From positions 1-10,581 of the forward strand of contig JAWWAH010000036.1 of NCBI GenBank assembly GCA_033721415.1: 10,581 nucleotides of DNA, written 5' to 3'. Numbering within the stretch: position 1 is the first letter of the stretch; each line of letters opens with the position of its first letter. The notes beneath the pieces are model-generated. The model was not told the DNA's origin. It was given only the letters and a program-made list of their open reading frames with translations, and did no database searches. Of the stretch, positions 10,394 through 10,581 are shown piece after piece. This stretch comes from JAWWAH01 sp033721415 (GTDB lineage Bacteria; Patescibacteriota; Minisyncoccia; Spechtbacterales; 2-12-FULL-38-22). Made by a program: the position numbers and the translations under genes.

Positions 10394-10581
10394 ATGATAT
10401 CTAGTTGGGATTGCGAAAACTGTAAAGTATCTGGAGAGGTAAAGACAGAAAAATATAAAAAGCACAAACGAAAAACCAATTGTTGCCCTAATGCTTCCAG
10501 ATACATTGCACGTTTAGTAAAAAGAATGCATGGAAGAATGTCCCCAAACTGTGATAGCGAATTTATAGTTATAATAACCCA
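10394..10581 (+). CDS. Cys-rich small protein, 3' end outside the window (cassette 9)
   Basis: Sixty-two codons are visible, starting at ATG 10394 after AAAGGAG (10383-10389), a good Shine-Dalgarno. The frame is open to the window end, so the product is incomplete. Residues 1-10 read MISSWDCENC, later NCCPNA and SPNC follow, giving five Cys in pairs that may bind zinc or form a knuckle. Between them lies a very basic stretch (YKKHKRKTN and later RLVKRMHGR). This suggests a small nucleic-acid-binding zinc protein, but that is an inference from composition only, and no family is recognised. Confidence 0.7.
   Translation, partial: MISSWDCENCKVSGEVKTEKYKKHKRKTNCCPNASRYIARLVKRMHGRMSPNCDSEFIVIIT

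Larger units (their letters stand above)
5427..10581 (+). mobile_element. Integron-like gene-cassette array inserted at the 3' end of tRNA-Ala
   Basis: Nine copies of one site divide this stretch into eight complete cassettes and one cut by the window edge. Core GGTCCACA (or a variant) lies at 5427, 6008, 6411, 7202, 7536, 8205, 8895, 9444 and 10294, giving cassette lengths of 581, 403, 791, 334, 669, 690, 549 and 850 bases. All genes are on the + strand and most cassettes hold a single gene of unrelated family. The shared part lies mainly at the 3' end of each cassette, as attC does in integron cassettes. The tRNA-Ala end supplies the first core. No integrase or transposase is visible; it may lie beyond 10581 or elsewhere in the genome. 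Insertion by a tyrosine recombinase is inferred from the tRNA target and common core. Confidence 0.75.

Noticed and set aside
10018..10506. Two open frames on the minus strand (10018-10272, 10303-10506)
   Set aside because: They lie opposite well-supported + strand genes and cross a terminator and site 9; no ribosome-binding or promoter signal.

Overview
The window looks like a chromosomal segment of an uncultured bacterium of the Patescibacteria/CPR type, probably a Parcubacteria relative. This is an inference from AT-rich coding, very compact genes, frequent starts without a Shine-Dalgarno sequence, a pilMNO-type pilus operon and a pared-down HtrA. It is not from a sequence match. TGA acts as a normal stop (for example 7467-7469 and 9616-9618), so the TGA=Gly code of Gracilibacteria/SR1 is unlikely.

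Left part (1-5432) is ordinary core chromosome. It holds a type IV pilus assembly operon (pilM, pilN, pilO and a small membrane protein in the usual pilP place), tRNA-Arg(TCT) and tRNA-His(GTG) with good promoters, the ATPase ychF, a bidirectional terminator, a convergent htrA/degP-like serine protease that has lost any export signal, and the pair tRNA-Arg(CCT)/tRNA-Ala(GGC).

Right part (from the 3' end of tRNA-Ala, about 5427, to the window end) is the striking region. It is an array of at least eight complete gene cassettes plus a ninth that is cut by the window edge, all on the + strand. They are separated by nine copies of one site. The conserved left half reads GGTTCCAATCAAAACAATTT, then A and the core GGTCCACA. 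In five sites a right half follows and ends in ATTGGAACC, the reverse complement of the site's start, so full sites can fold into a hairpin of 58-60 bases. The first copy is a hybrid: its left half is the T-arm and acceptor 3' strand of tRNA-Ala, which ends with the same GGTCCACA core. This is what repeated insertion of circular cassettes at a tRNA 3' end would leave. It resembles an integron with tRNA-Ala in the role of attI, but canonical attC boxes were not seen and no recombinase lies in the window.

Cassette cargo in order: Nudix hydrolase; 64-aa protein; 221-aa protein with a possible JAMM-like motif; 83-aa protein; ADP-ribose-pyrophosphatase-like Nudix; minimal nucleotidyltransferase; stand-alone C39-like cysteine peptidase; a 35-aa plus 146-aa pair; and a Cys-rich protein running off the end. 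Many cassettes begin with a hairpin terminator that overlaps or adjoins their own promoter. Each incoming cassette can thus stop its neighbour's transcript and start its own, in four cases probably leaderless, with exactly six bases between the -10 box and the ATG.
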